DNA from: CAYOFK01 sp964403185
GTDB lineage: Bacteria > Bacteroidota > Bacteroidia > Bacteroidales > VadinHA17
Assembly (NCBI GenBank): GCA_964403185.1
Contig: CAYOFK010000083.1
Location: 1-13,442 of the forward strand
Reading direction: 5' to 3'
DNA: 13,442 nucleotides
The notes under the pieces were generated by a model. The model had not been told where the DNA came from, ran no database searches, and was given only the letters and a program-made list of their open reading frames with translations. The first letter of the stretch is position 1. Each line of letters starts with the position of its first letter. The position numbers and the translations under genes are program-made. Below, in pieces: positions 13,436 through 13,442 of this stretch.

Positions 13436-13442
13436 GTTTAAG

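Overview
The window looks like chromosome of a member of the Bacteroidota, most likely Bacteroidales or a close relative. Three things point there. SerA is the short, roughly 306-residue type that carries TPKKMGAQTAEAN at its C-terminal end. Nearly every gene starts behind an A/T-rich leader with no Shine-Dalgarno sequence. Several intergenic gaps contain matches to the Bacteroidota promoter pattern (TTG, then about 17-23 bp, then TAnnTTTG). No tRNA, rRNA, CRISPR array, transposase or phage gene was seen.

Layout. Positions 1-3936 (+) hold a serine-biosynthesis block: the C-terminal three quarters of serC, then serA, a DUF1015 protein and a YggS/PLPBP protein for pyridoxal phosphate homeostasis. 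Positions 4009-5666 (+) hold a dihydroorotate-dehydrogenase-like flavoprotein and, 20 bp later, a small potassium-channel-like membrane protein. A roughly 300-bp gap follows. Positions 5966-7348 (+) hold a lipoprotein and a small secreted protein, both of unrecognised family, ending at a strong hairpin. uvrA lies on the minus strand (7444-10242), divergent from an ECF-type sigma factor gene (10432-11022, +) that is followed by a 68-residue acidic protein. A structured gap of about 370 bp precedes an SPFH/band-7 membrane protein and a 55-residue Arc-like ribbon-helix-helix protein whose genes almost touch. rsmE (minus) closes the window.

How the genes fit together. SerA and SerC are consecutive steps from 3-phosphoglycerate to phosphoserine. 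SerC needs PLP, so the PLP-handling YggS protein nearby makes sense. The DUF1015 protein carries an ADGHHR motif resembling the nucleotide-binding motif of ParB/sulfiredoxin-fold kinases, and its place beside serC-serA suggests a link to serine or phosphoserine.

The most striking signal is at the sigma factor gene. Immediately before its start is AAAGGAGGTGATC, a 13-base perfect complement of the usual 16S rRNA 3' end, while no other visible start in the window has a real Shine-Dalgarno. In this phylum ribosomes normally hide the anti-Shine-Dalgarno, and exceptionally strong Shine-Dalgarno sequences are known as the signal read by ribosomes lacking bS21. This sigma factor may therefore be under specialised-ribosome control.
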